This document shows, one piece after another, positions 41,838-51,241 of a stretch of DNA of 64,000 nt; the stretch's first letter is position 1; every line of letters starts with the position of its first letter. Source of the DNA: Anaerolineales bacterium (GTDB lineage: Bacteria > Chloroflexota > Anaerolineae > 4572-78 > J111); contig JACKAU010000007.1 of the NCBI GenBank assembly GCA_020634855.1, positions 372,001-436,000 on the forward strand, in the 5' to 3' direction. Both the position numbers and the translations under genes were made by a program. The notes under the pieces were generated by a model. It was given only the letters and a program-made list of their open reading frames with translations. It was not told the DNA's origin and ran no database searches.

Positions 41838-42557
41838 ATGACCATCTATTACAAGCTGCAACCGTGTTCCTTACCCGGCGGTCATAAAAAGTTTCGGGCC
41901 CGCGTGAAATATAACGGGACCTATACCATGGAGGACATCCTGGAATTACTGGATTATCATAGCGCCGGAGTGAGCCGGGCGACGCTGCTGGCGGTGTTTG
42001 AAGAAATACACCTGCTGCTGGAGCGCATGCTGCTGGAAGGCTACAAGATCGAGACGCCTCTGGGGACCTATGGTTTGAAGATAAAAGGGTACTTTCCCGG
42101 TGAAGAGGCGCGCTTTACCGACGACAATACCCTTGAAATCATCATTGTGCCGACCGAGCGGCTGATCAAGGCGGTGACTCTCAAGGCTAAAATTCGCAAA
42201 AAGCCGTCAACTGTACCGGAACCGAGCTTGCAAAGCTACACCAACCTAGCCCAGCCTGACAGCAAGAATATCCTAACCCCCGGCCATATGGCCCGCGTGA
42301 GCGGTTATGACCTTAAATTTGATGCCAATGACCCCCAACAAGGCATCTTTTTGCGGCCCGTTAAAAACGGCAACCGGTCTGTCGCGGCCGGTCCCAGCGT
42401 GCGCATCGAGCACATGGGCTTAATTACCGGTCGCAAACTCATCTTTCAGGCGCCCGCCGACCTGCCGGTGGGCATGTACGTGCTGGAGGTGAAAGCCATG
42501 TTCGGCAAAGCCAACCTGCGCACGGGCGAGTTTCAAGACCTGCTGATTGTGCCCTAG
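41838..42557 (+). CDS. HU-like DNA-binding protein with C-terminal DUF4469 domain
   Basis: 239 residues. The N-terminal half (about 1-115) resembles the HU/IHF-like fold of the Bvu_2165/DUF4469 group: RARVKYNGTYTMEDILELLD, VSRATLLAVFEEIHLLLERM, and GTYGLKIKGYFPGEEARF. The C-terminal half (about 148-239) is an Ig-like DUF4469 domain with HMARVSGYDLKFDANDPQQG and LPVGMYVLEVKAMFG. Such proteins are thought to bind DNA, but their role is unknown. GAAAGGATT precedes the ATG. Six palindromic units follow directly after the stop codon and may be its sites. Confidence 0.82.
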   Translation: MTIYYKLQPCSLPGGHKKFRARVKYNGTYTMEDILELLDYHSAGVSRATLLAVFEEIHLLLERMLLEGYKIETPLGTYGLKIKGYFPGEEARFTDDNTLEIIIVPTERLIKAVTLKAKIRKKPSTVPEPSLQSYTNLAQPDSKNILTPGHMARVSGYDLKFDANDPQQGIFLRPVKNGNRSVAAGPSVRIEHMGLITGRKLIFQAPADLPVGMYVLEVKAMFGKANLRTGEFQDLLIVP

Positions 42558-42559
42558 TT

Positions 42560-42676
42560 TTAGACTAGAACCTGTCTTCTTCTAGCCTAGAACCCGCTTT
42601 ACTCTACGCTACAATTTCAACTTTTCTAGCCTAGAATTCGATTGCTTCTAGGCTAGAATCCCTCACGTTACAGCCT
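42560..42676. repeat. Array of TTCTAGCCTAGAA palindromes spaced about 21 bp
   Basis: Units: TTTAGACTAGAA (about 42559-42570), TTCTAGCCTAGAA (42580-42592), CTCTACGCTACAA (42602-42613), TTCTAGCCTAGAA (42623-42635), TTCTAGGCTAGAA (42646-42658), GTTACAGCCTACAA (about 42667-42680). Spacing is 20-23 bases, about two helical turns, so all sites face one side of the DNA. Starts at the stop codon of the HU-like gene. Confidence 0.8.
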
Positions 42677-42724
42677 ACAATCATCTCTTACCTGCACCTG
42701 AAAATTCAATAACTGCCCCTGATA

Positions 42725-42920
42725 CCGCAGACTCTGCGGCTGAGAATGGATTGCGTCGAGCTTAGAAATGAATGCGCGCCCTAAGTGGGGGGTAGATAGA
42801 TGAGCGCCGAATGAATTCGGCGGCTGATATAGAAAACCTGTTAAAACAGGTTTAGAGTTAACAACGTGTTTCAACACGTTTCCTCTACCAGGCATCGAAT
42901 TCATTCGATGCCTACATTCG
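42725..42920. repeat. Row of short hairpins (REP-like) before the RAYT gene
   Basis: Five hairpins in a row: CCGCAGACTCTGCGG (42725-42739), CGCCGAATGAATTCGGCG (about 42806-42823), AAACCTGTTAAAACAGGTTT (about 42835-42854), AACGTGTTTCAACACGTT (about 42862-42879) and GGCATCGAATTCATTCGATG with CC (about 42891-42912). Each has 7-10 bp arms and a loop of one to four bases. This is the usual neighbourhood of REP-associated tyrosine transposases. Confidence 0.8.
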
Positions 42921-42962
42921 ATGACTACATCATGCCTAACCTAACCGCAACAGGAGGCCACA

Positions 42963-43472
42963 ATGCCCTTTTGGCGACTCAATTATCACCTGGTCTGGTC
43001 CACCAAGAATCGAGAGCCATTCATTCAACCGAATATAGAGCAACGGCTATATGGCTACCTAACCAACAAGGCGGCTGAATTGGGAGTCTATGTGTATGCC
43101 ATCAACGGCTGGCACGACCACGTGCATATGGTTGTGGCTGTTCCTCCTAAACACGCTCTCGCTTATGTACTCAAGACGCTGAAAGGGTCCAGTGCTCACG
43201 ACCTTAATCAGGTTGTAAAACTCGATTTCCATTTTGCCTGGCAGCGGGGATATGGCGCGCTTACGCTGGGTGAAAAGCAGAAACCGATAGCGATAGCCTA
43301 TGTCGAGAACCAAAAACAACATCATCAACAGCAAGATACCAATCCCTGGCTTGAACGCGATGCTGAGTTTGATGAAGGCCCGGACGATACCGGCCTGATT
43401 GTCGGTCCGGTTCCGGAAGTCGTGCGGGAAGGGCGAGAGCCATATCATTATCTAGGCGAACCGCCCTTTTAA
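42963..43472 (+). mobile_element. REP-associated tyrosine transposase (IS200/Y1 type)
   Basis: 169 residues, intact. WRLNYHLVWSTKNREPFI is the N-terminal signature of the Y1 family, the HUH motif is in GWHDHVHMVVAVPP, and the catalytic Tyr is in AIAYVENQKQHHQ. It nicks single-stranded hairpin DNA and forms a 5' phosphotyrosine. The C-terminal tail (PWLERDAEFDEGPDDTGL) is that of RAYT proteins, which mobilise short REP hairpins and not themselves. AGGAGGCCACA precedes the ATG, so it is probably expressed. The hairpin row upstream is the likely substrate. Confidence 0.9.
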
Positions 43473-43571
43473 CCCGTAATTTTATGTATGGGCGTTTGAT
43501 GGGCACCTCCTATCCGATTGTTCGGTCGTTATAAGCCGTGTTAAAATACCCCGGAGGTAAGGAGGCAACCT

Positions 43572-44132
43572 ATGGCTAAAAACGACATTTATCAAATCAA
43601 GGTCACCCTCAACCACAGCAAACCCCCGATCTGGCGTCGGCTTCAAGTGCCGGCCAATACTCGACTGGACAAACTCCATAGCATCATACAAGTCGCGATG
43701 GGCTGGTGGAATGCCCACCTGCACCAATTTATTGTGGGCGATACCTACATTGGTGAGTTGCACCCTGATTATGATATGTGGGGCGCGGAAATGTTGGATG
43801 AAAAAAAGTACCGCCTCAACCAAATCGCGCCGGGCGAGAAGACCAAGTTTGTTTACGAATATGACTTTGGCGACAGTTGGGAGCACGTGATCTTGGTCGA
43901 GAAGATTTTGCCCCCAGAGCCGGGCGTCCATTATCCTCGCTGTATCAAAGGCAAACGGGCCGGCCCGCCGGAGGACGTGGGCGGGATCTGGGGTTACGAG
44001 GATTTTTTGGAGGCTATCAAAGACCCCAAGCATCCTCAACATGAGGATATGCTGGAGTGGGCCGGCGATGATTTTGATCCCGAGGCGTTTGATATGAGTG
44101 GCGTTAACGAAGCGCTGGAGAAGCTTGGTTAA
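43572..44132 (+). CDS. Plasmid pRiA4b ORF-3-like protein
   Basis: 186 residues. The family pattern is clear: YQIKVTLNHSKPPIWRRLQV, LDKLHSIIQVAMGWWNAHLH, FVYEYDFGDSWEHVILVE, RCIKGKRAGPPEDVGGIWGY and FLEAIKDPKHPQHEDML. The domain is common in plasmids and chromosomes and its function is unknown; the conserved Asp, His and Cys residues suggest a metal or nucleic-acid site. A strong AAGGAGG lies before the ATG. It is next to the RAYT gene, in what looks like an accessory segment. Confidence 0.93.
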   Translation: MAKNDIYQIKVTLNHSKPPIWRRLQVPANTRLDKLHSIIQVAMGWWNAHLHQFIVGDTYIGELHPDYDMWGAEMLDEKKYRLNQIAPGEKTKFVYEYDFGDSWEHVILVEKILPPEPGVHYPRCIKGKRAGPPEDVGGIWGYEDFLEAIKDPKHPQHEDMLEWAGDDFDPEAFDMSGVNEALEKLG

Positions 44133-44193
44133 CTGCCTTAGTTGATTGCAGGGTTGAGAACAGGCTGCGCAGGCTTAGCGGATTGAGGCTTAA

Positions 44194-44788
44194 ATGATCG
44201 AACCAACGCCAGAAGAAATCAAAGTCCTTTATAATGAAGTATGCCGGGCGCACGAAGGTATTACTGATTTTCGAGCCAAGCTGTTAGGCTTTCTGCCGCT
44301 CGCGTCCGGAGCGGCCATTTATTTACTGGTCAGCAATGACACCTTCATTCAGCGCGGCAACATGGTCCATTTGATTCCGGTTGGCCTTCTTTGGCATCCT
44401 CATTACGGTGGGGCTGTTTTTCTATGAGCTGCGCGGTATCCATAAATGCCGAGGGTTAAACGCGTGCGCTGCAATGTTGGAACGGCGGCTACTGCCCGGC
44501 GATCATTTATGGCAGTATGGCGCTTTTAGCTTTCGGCAAAGTTCTCTGTGGGGTTTCGTGGGGGCGACTGGAGCCGCGCTGATAATTTATCCTACGGTTA
44601 TCGGAGCTTGGGCTTACCTGACGGCGCTAGGCATCAGCCGGGGGCGACCGCTCGGCCCGCTGATTGTGGCGGGGGGAGTGGTCGTGGTGGCGTTTGGTTT
44701 GGGTAAGTATATTGACAATCGTCACAAACGGATGCTTCAGGCCAAGTTGGCAACGGTCGCGCAGGAGGTGGGTGTCGCTGGGGAATAG
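44194..44788 (+). pseudogene. Small membrane protein gene interrupted by a frameshift
   Basis: Two overlapping frames make one gene. The first (44194-44427) codes MIEPTPEEIKVLYNEVCRAH, an amphipathic helix and a membrane segment, and then runs out of sense after IPVG. The second (from about 44381 to 44788, +1 frame) continues with FFGILITVGLFFYELRGIHK, two more membrane helices and a cytoplasmic tail. Joined near 44385 they give about 198 residues with four membrane segments. It is either a one-base mutation, a sequencing error at CCTTCTTTGG, or a frameshift site. GAGGCTTAA precedes the ATG. Function unknown. Confidence 0.75.
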
Positions 44789-44930
44789 GCGAGAGGTTGG
44801 GCCGACCGGGGGGCTGACTAACGCAATGTTAACAAAAGTCTAACTAAGTTTTAAGGCCATTCAAAGGTAGGGCATAGGAGGATGTGATTGAATGTTTGTG
44901 GTTGATTAAGGGCAAGAAAGGAGACACTGG

Positions 44931-46166
44931 ATGTCAGCCTACAAACTTATTATTTTTGATATTGATGGGACATTATCCACCTCCGCGCAGGGCGAACTTC
45001 GCCCGGACATCAAGCCTTATTTCAAACTCCTAAAATCAGTCTATCCTGATGGCAACGGGCCAACCATAGCACTAGTAGCCCAACCCGATGGGGCTAGCTG
45101 GCGTGATTGGATGGAAACCCATAGACTTGGTGAACCGGAGCAAGGACTCACTCAAGAACAGGTAGACACCCACATTTTCGGCGTAGCCAAAAATATAGAA
45201 GAACTTTACGAGAAGCCGGCCGTTTATACGGCCTTGGCTTACCGAAACAATCCAAGAGAGGGGGCGCCCATACCGGTGGAGCCGAGTAGTGCTCCTTACC
45301 CGCGGACCGATGCGCATAAACCTGAGCCGGATATGTTGGTAGCAGCGATGGCGGCGGCCGGGGTAACACCAGAAGAAACATTACTGGTGAGCGCCAATGG
45401 CGCTGAGGCCGCCCAGGTTGCCGGGTGCAACTTCATGAAGGCGGGTGATTTTTTTCAGCGTGATGCTGTACCTCAGCCAAATCCAGGGAGAAAAACATCG
45501 GCTGGTGGTCGACACAGGCTGACTTACTTCATAGGCATACCGGTAGCTTTGATCGCCTGCGGTTTTGTGGCTTTTGTATTCCAACCGACGGATAACCCAA
45601 CGGTTGATCAAGCAGTTGTCGAGGTCGTTTCAACTACCGCAGCAATTGAAGCAGCCCCCACCTCATTACCCACGGTTGAAGACTCTCTTGTCCCACTGCC
45701 GCCAACCGAGGACTTGGCCGCTGCATTCCTCCCAACCCAGGAGTCACCCATTGAACAGCCGAAGACGTTAACCCCGCTCGAAGAAGCTTATGCCAACAAG
45801 GCCACAATGATTTGGAGCGATATGAAAGATGCCTTTACGAAACTAGGCGAGCTTGTTCTTTCTCCCCAGAAAGGACAGGGTGATTGGGCCATTGATGTCG
45901 CGGTTCAATTATCAACCATCAAGGCAAGCCATGAGGAAGTGCTTCAAATGAATGTACCCCATGGCATGGAGTCGTTTCATCGTTACTTCACGGAGGCAAC
46001 CGGCGATTGTAACACGATGGCGGACCATTTTACGGCCGCGATAGAGAATCAGAATGGCGCGGAGATAGAGTTGGGCATAAGTTTCTTGAAGCAGTGCAGT
46101 GTTAAAATCAACCAATTTGAGACAGAGTTAAACAACGGTTTAGAAGAACTAAAGCAGTTAAAATGA
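44931..46166 (+). CDS. HAD-like domain fused to a membrane anchor and an external helical domain
   Basis: 411 residues. Residues 1-180 are a HAD-IIIA-like domain: motif I IIFDIDGTLS (D10, D12) and Lys in HKPEPDM (K130) are present, but motif II has A50 in ALVAQPDG where a Thr/Ser is usual, and the motif IV region LLVSANGAEAAQVAG lacks its leading Asp. A single membrane helix lies at about 199-217. A Thr/Pro-rich linker (about 220-285) and a helical domain (about 290-411) with two Cys (GDCNTMADHF, FLKQCSVKIN) follow, probably outside the cell. Catalysis is doubtful. The combination looks like a sensor. AAAGGAGA precedes the ATG. Confidence 0.75.
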   Translation: MSAYKLIIFDIDGTLSTSAQGELRPDIKPYFKLLKSVYPDGNGPTIALVAQPDGASWRDWMETHRLGEPEQGLTQEQVDTHIFGVAKNIEELYEKPAVYTALAYRNNPREGAPIPVEPSSAPYPRTDAHKPEPDMLVAAMAAAGVTPEETLLVSANGAEAAQVAGCNFMKAGDFFQRDAVPQPNPGRKTSAGGRHRLTYFIGIPVALIACGFVAFVFQPTDNPTVDQAVVEVVSTTAAIEAAPTSLPTVEDSLVPLPPTEDLAAAFLPTQESPIEQPKTLTPLEEAYANKATMIWSDMKDAFTKLGELVLSPQKGQGDWAIDVAVQLSTIKASHEEVLQMNVPHGMESFHRYFTEATGDCNTMADHFTAAIENQNGAEIELGISFLKQCSVKINQFETELNNGLEELKQLK

Positions 46167-46555
46167 ACCCTTTAGCATACGCGAACAATATCAAACTCAT
46201 ATAAGCGTATATGAATACTAATGGGAGGATGGATTGAGTCTGGCAGATGGGCTAATCCACTTATCCTTCGCATCGGTATTCGGCCCCAGTTACAATAAAA
46301 CTGATGGCCGAAGGCTAATAGCTGAGCGCTTAAAATGCCATCTATTTGACGTATAATCCACTTTAACGTAAGCTACCCTATGTAGCCGAAGTTTCCGGTA
46401 TAATTAACCCCCTTGACCATTACTAACCTGGTTGTTGATCCGCAGTTATTTTCCCACCCTTAGTCGTCATTGTCGGCTAACCTATTTTTGTACTATAATA
46501 ACCCCGCCACTTAAAAGCCTATTTCTCTTTAACCCGTCATTATGTAAGGACTATT
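46167..46555. other. 389-bp intergenic region with promoter-like sites
   Basis: Contains TATAAT at 46352-46357, 46399-46404 and 46494-46499. No gene or clear terminator was seen. Confidence 0.5.
46470..46499 (+). promoter_or_regulatory. Probable promoter of the CheB-CheR kinase gene
   Basis: TTGTCG (46470-46475), an 18-base spacer and a perfect TATAAT (46494-46499), 56 bases before the ATG at 46556. Confidence 0.55.
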
Positions 46556-49500
46556 ATGGCAGCCAAGAATGAACGACAAGACTTACCCAGTAATGAGGTT
46601 GGGTCAGATCTCTCAACCGAACAATCCACGGCTCCAGAGAGCCTTGATGATTCGGGCGCTATGACCGATGAGGGACCAAAAAGCTTTCCCATTGTTGGTA
46701 TCGGCGCTTCAGCCGGCGGGTTGAAAGCCTTCGAACAATTTTTTCAAAAAATGCCCAAAAACAGCGGTATGGCTTTTGTTTTGATTCAGCATCTGGCTCC
46801 GCATCACGACAGCGAACTGGCCGAGTTGTTGCAGAATCACACCCGGATGAAGGTGACGCAAGTTGAAAACAAGACGCCCGTACAACCCAATCACGTTTAC
46901 GTGATTCCTCCGGGCAAGAGTCTGTCGATTAAAGAGCGTACCCTTTACTTGTCCGAACCGGTGGAAAGGCGCGGCCATCGCGCCCCCATCGACTTATTTT
47001 TCCGCTCGCTGGCTGATGATCAAGGCGAAAATGCCATTTGTGTGGTCTTATCCGGCACCGGCACCGACGGCACTTTAGGTCTCAAGGCGGTTAAAGAACG
47101 GGCCGGCATCACTATGGCCCAATCCACCACTGATGCTGACTATGACGGCATGCCCAAAAGCGCTATCCGCACCGGGCTGGTCGATCTGGTGGGCACGGCC
47201 GGCGAGTTGGCCGAAAAACTGTTGAGCTACAAAGACAGCAAGGCCAAGATTCATATACCGGAGGAAGAGGAAGCGCTGCCTGAAGGCGACTCGGAAGCGC
47301 TGACGCGGATATTTGCCCAGCTTCGGGCCAAAACCGGCCATGATTTCACCCACTACAAACGCTCGACTATTCTGCGACGCATTGGGCGGCGGTTGCAGGT
47401 CAACCAGATTAGCACCATGACCGAATATCTGGCCTATTTGCGCCAAAACCCCGACGAGGTTCAAGCGTTATTCAAAGACTTTTTGATTTCTGTCACCAAC
47501 TTCTTTCGCGATCCGGATGCCTTTGCCGCCCTAGAAAAACAGACCATCTCTGAAATTTTCCAGCACAAAGGCAGCAAAAATCAAATTCGCGTCTGGGTGG
47601 CCGGCTGCGCCACCGGCGAGGAAGCTTACTCTATCGCCATTCTCTTAAATGAGTATGCGTCTATGCTCACGTCTCCCCCGTCAATCCAGGTCTTTGCGAC
47701 CGATATCGATGACGAGGCGATTGCGTTTGCGCGGGAAGGGTTTTACCCGGAGTCGATTGCGGCCGATATCTCGCCGGAGCGACTGCGGCGTTTCTTCGTG
47801 GACGAAGTGGGCGGCTATCGGGTTAAAAAGGAAATTCGAGAGACGGTGCTGTTTGCCATTCATAACCTCATTGAAGACGCGCCTTTTTCTAAGCTCGATC
47901 TGATTTCCTGTCGCAATTTACTCATTTATCTGGATCGCAATGTTCAAGAAAAGGTCTTTGAACTGTTCCATTACGCCTTGCAACCCAATGGGTATCTATT
48001 CTTAGGATCATCTGAAACCACCGATCCGGCCAATAACTTATTTACGGCCAAAACAAAAAAGCAGCGCATTTTCAAACGACGCGATACCGTTTCCTCGCCG
48101 CCCCGCTTTCCGCGCCTACCGCTGGTCAAGACCGATTTATCCGACGACCCGGACGCCCATCAAAAATCCGCTATCCGGTCTCGTACTTTAGAAGAGCTTT
48201 ATCAGGGTTGGACCTTGCGGCGATTTGCCCCGCCTCGCCTTTTAATTAATGAAGATTATGAAATCACCCACATTTTCGGTGGGGCTGACCGCTACTTACA
48301 AGAGCAAGAAGGGCCGGTGACCCAGAACATTTTGCAAAAAATCCGGCCGGAACTGAGGCTTGACCTGCGAACCGCCCTGTATCAGGCCTTTATCAAAGGG
48401 GAAAGAACAGCCTCGCGCTATCTGCACACCGAACACGATCAGCAAGTTATGCGGGTGAAACTCCAGGTAGGGCCAATTACCGAACCGGGCTTCCCCCGCA
48501 ATTACGTCGAAGTCCTTTTTGAAGAGCAAACAGATAAGATAGCCGACTCGGCCAACCTGACTAAGACTGTTGACGAAAACGCCACTCAACTCATTTCCCG
48601 GTTGGAAGAAGAAGTGCAGCGGACCCGCGAACAGTTGCAAAGCACCGTCGAGGAGTATGAAACCTCTAACGAGGAGCTCAAAGCGTCCAACGAAGAGCTG
48701 CAATCGATGAATGAAGAGATGCAATCGACGGCTGAGGAGTTGGAGACCAGCAAAGAGGAACTGCAATCCACCAATGAAGAGTTGGTGACGGTTAACCAAG
48801 AGCTAAAAAACAAAATAGAAGAGCTAAATCAGGTCAACAGCGATCTGCAAAATTTAATGAGTTCCACCGATATCGGTACGCTCTTTCTAGATCGCCATTT
48901 GCAAATCAAACGCTTCACCCCCAAAATCGCCGAGTTATTCAATATTATTTCGGCGGATATCGGCCGCCCCTTTGATCACCTCTCTCATAAACTTAAAATT
49001 GATACTCTGGTCAATGATGCCGAGTACGTTTTGAAAACGCTGTCAACGGTTGAGTGCGAAGTGCAAACGAAAGACAATCGCTGGTTCATGGCCAAATTGT
49101 TACCTTACCGCACCATCAAAGATAAAATTGACGGCGTAGTGATGACCTTTGTGGACGTGACGAGATTGAAGCAAATTGAAAAACATTTGCAACAACGCGT
49201 CCGCCAGCAAGCCACCGTGGCCGACTTGGGCCAAATTGCTCTGGCCGGGGTAGAGTTGGAAGCCCTAATGCAGGAAGCGACTCGCCAGATTGCCCAGGCT
49301 CTGGACGTGGAATTTTGTAAAGTGTTGGAACTCCAGCCGGAAAATGAACAATTTTTGCTTAAAGCAGGGGTGGGCTGGAAAGACGGCTATGTAGGTCAGG
49401 CGACCGTTGAGAACCATAAAAATTCGCAGGCGGGTTTCACGCTGGCCGCTAACGAACCGGTGATGGTGGCCGATTTGTCTCAGGAAACGCGATTTAAAGC

Positions 49501-51241
49501 GCCGCCGTTGCTAACCGAACATGGAATTTCAAGCGGTATCAGTGTGGTGATTAATGGCATTGAGCGGCCGTATGCGGTGCTTAGCGCCCATAGTAAACTG
49601 GTCCGGACTTATTCCCAGGACGATATCAACTTCATTGTGGCCGTCGCCAATATCATTGCCGATGCCCTGGAACGCAACCAAGCCGATGCCGCGATTCGGC
49701 AAAGTCAGGAAACGATTCAGCAGCAGTTGTCTGAAATTGAAGCCATTTATGCCACAGCGCCGGTGGGTCTGGCCTTTATGGATAAAGATTTGTGTTACGT
49801 GCGCATCAATGAGCGGCTGGCCGAAATCAACGGGCTGTCCGTGGCGGAGCATCTCGACCGGACTGCTACGGAGTTATTTCCGGAAATGACCCAATTGACC
49901 AGCCCCTACATTGACCAGGCCATCGCCGGTGAGCGCGTTTTAGATGTTGAACTACACGGGACAACCCCAGCCCAACCGGGCGTGGAGCGCGATTGGTTGG
50001 CCTCGTATTCGCCGCTCAAAGACGAGGCAGGGCGGGTTATCGGTATCAACACCGTCATGCAAGAGATTACGGAACTCAAAAAAGCTCGGCAGGCGCTGGA
50101 AGCCAGCGAACAGCGTTTTCGACGGGCTGTCCAGGATGCCCCTTTCCCCATTCTCATTCACGCCGAAGATGGGGAAATCGTGATGATTAGCCGCATTGTT
50201 AGCGACTTGACCGGCCACACCTTTGACGAAATCCCCACGGTTGAAGCCTGGGTCAATCACGTCTATAATGACAGCGACTTTAGACAGCGCGTTGTGGAAG
50301 GCATTAAAAAGCTGTACGATCTGGATCATCGCATCGACGAAGGGGAATTTGAGCTAACCACCAGAGAGGGAGACCATCGAATTTGGCACTTCAGCTCAGC
50401 GCCGTTGGGTACGGACGAGCGGAACCGCCGCTTGGTAATTAGCATGGCATCTGACGTGACCAAACGAAAAGAATTTGAAGTCGCGTTACAAAATAATCAA
50501 CAACGGCTCAAAGATCTCAATGAAACGCTAGAACAACGAGTCACCAAGCGCACCGAGGAGTTGACCCGCATTATTAACGACCTGGACCAGTTTGCGTATG
50601 TAGCCTCTCACGATCTCAAAACACCGCTTCGGGCAATCGACAACTTGGCGACGTGGATTTCTGAAGACGCCACCGACTCCCTCTCAGACACTTCCAAAGA
50701 CCATTTGGAAAAAATGCGTGATCGGGTCAAACGCATGGAAATGCTACTCAATGACCTGTTAGATTACTCACGGGCCGGTCGTGAGGTGAATGACCTGGAA
50801 GAGGTGGATACAGGAGATCTCATCAATAATATTCTAACCATCCTGACGCCGCCTGAAGCGTTTACCATTACGGTGTCGGACCATATGCCGACCTTGGTCA
50901 CTTCCCGCATGCTGTTAGAAATGGTCTTTAGAAATTTAATCGACAACGCGGTTAAACATCACCATCGGGCCGATGGCCGGATTGAAATATCGGCCCAGGA
51001 GTCGGAGCATAGCATTGAGTTTATCATCAAAGATGATGGTCCCGGCATCGACCCAAATTACCATGAACGTATTTTTCAAATCTTCCAAACCCTGCAACCT
51101 AAGGATGTCAATGGCGGCACCGGCATGGGTTTAGCCATTGTCAGAAAAATTGTGGAAGCGCAGGAGGGCCAGATAACGATCGAGTCCGCCCCAGGTCAAG
51201 GTTCCGCGTTTCATTTTACATGGCCTAAAGGAGCTAACTAA
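46556..51241 (+). CDS. CheB-CheR-PAS-GAF-PAS-PAS hybrid histidine kinase
   Basis: 1561 residues. CheB methylesterase (about 43-225) with the triad S52 in GIGASAGGL, H79 and D171 in GTGTDGTLG. CheR methyltransferase (about 245-515) with TGHDFTHYKRSTILRRI and the SAM loop VAGCATGEEAYSIAILL. A long coiled coil follows (about 660-760, repeats of EELKASNEELQSMNEEMQST), then PAS (about 765-870), GAF (about 885-1030), two PAS domains (about 1045-1290), HisKA with H1352 in YVASHDLKTPLRAI, and HATPase with DDGPGIDPN and GTGMGLAIVRKIVE. The CheB receiver is missing. No chemoreceptor or CheA gene is adjacent, so the methyl domains may act on a remote receptor or as sensors. AAGGAC precedes the ATG. Confidence 0.95.
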   Translation: MAAKNERQDLPSNEVGSDLSTEQSTAPESLDDSGAMTDEGPKSFPIVGIGASAGGLKAFEQFFQKMPKNSGMAFVLIQHLAPHHDSELAELLQNHTRMKVTQVENKTPVQPNHVYVIPPGKSLSIKERTLYLSEPVERRGHRAPIDLFFRSLADDQGENAICVVLSGTGTDGTLGLKAVKERAGITMAQSTTDADYDGMPKSAIRTGLVDLVGTAGELAEKLLSYKDSKAKIHIPEEEEALPEGDSEALTRIFAQLRAKTGHDFTHYKRSTILRRIGRRLQVNQISTMTEYLAYLRQNPDEVQALFKDFLISVTNFFRDPDAFAALEKQTISEIFQHKGSKNQIRVWVAGCATGEEAYSIAILLNEYASMLTSPPSIQVFATDIDDEAIAFAREGFYPESIAADISPERLRRFFVDEVGGYRVKKEIRETVLFAIHNLIEDAPFSKLDLISCRNLLIYLDRNVQEKVFELFHYALQPNGYLFLGSSETTDPANNLFTAKTKKQRIFKRRDTVSSPPRFPRLPLVKTDLSDDPDAHQKSAIRSRTLEELYQGWTLRRFAPPRLLINEDYEITHIFGGADRYLQEQEGPVTQNILQKIRPELRLDLRTALYQAFIKGERTASRYLHTEHDQQVMRVKLQVGPITEPGFPRNYVEVLFEEQTDKIADSANLTKTVDENATQLISRLEEEVQRTREQLQSTVEEYETSNEELKASNEELQSMNEEMQSTAEELETSKEELQSTNEELVTVNQELKNKIEELNQVNSDLQNLMSSTDIGTLFLDRHLQIKRFTPKIAELFNIISADIGRPFDHLSHKLKIDTLVNDAEYVLKTLSTVECEVQTKDNRWFMAKLLPYRTIKDKIDGVVMTFVDVTRLKQIEKHLQQRVRQQATVADLGQIALAGVELEALMQEATRQIAQALDVEFCKVLELQPENEQFLLKAGVGWKDGYVGQATVENHKNSQAGFTLAANEPVMVADLSQETRFKAPPLLTEHGISSGISVVINGIERPYAVLSAHSKLVRTYSQDDINFIVAVANIIADALERNQADAAIRQSQETIQQQLSEIEAIYATAPVGLAFMDKDLCYVRINERLAEINGLSVAEHLDRTATELFPEMTQLTSPYIDQAIAGERVLDVELHGTTPAQPGVERDWLASYSPLKDEAGRVIGINTVMQEITELKKARQALEASEQRFRRAVQDAPFPILIHAEDGEIVMISRIVSDLTGHTFDEIPTVEAWVNHVYNDSDFRQRVVEGIKKLYDLDHRIDEGEFELTTREGDHRIWHFSSAPLGTDERNRRLVISMASDVTKRKEFEVALQNNQQRLKDLNETLEQRVTKRTEELTRIINDLDQFAYVASHDLKTPLRAIDNLATWISEDATDSLSDTSKDHLEKMRDRVKRMEMLLNDLLDYSRAGREVNDLEEVDTGDLINNILTILTPPEAFTITVSDHMPTLVTSRMLLEMVFRNLIDNAVKHHHRADGRIEISAQESEHSIEFIIKDDGPGIDPNYHERIFQIFQTLQPKDVNGGTGMGLAIVRKIVEAQEGQITIESAPGQGSAFHFTWPKGAN

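Noticed and set aside
46352..46404. Two further TATAAT boxes before the CheB-CheR gene
   Set aside because: No acceptable -35 was found at 16-18 bases for either.
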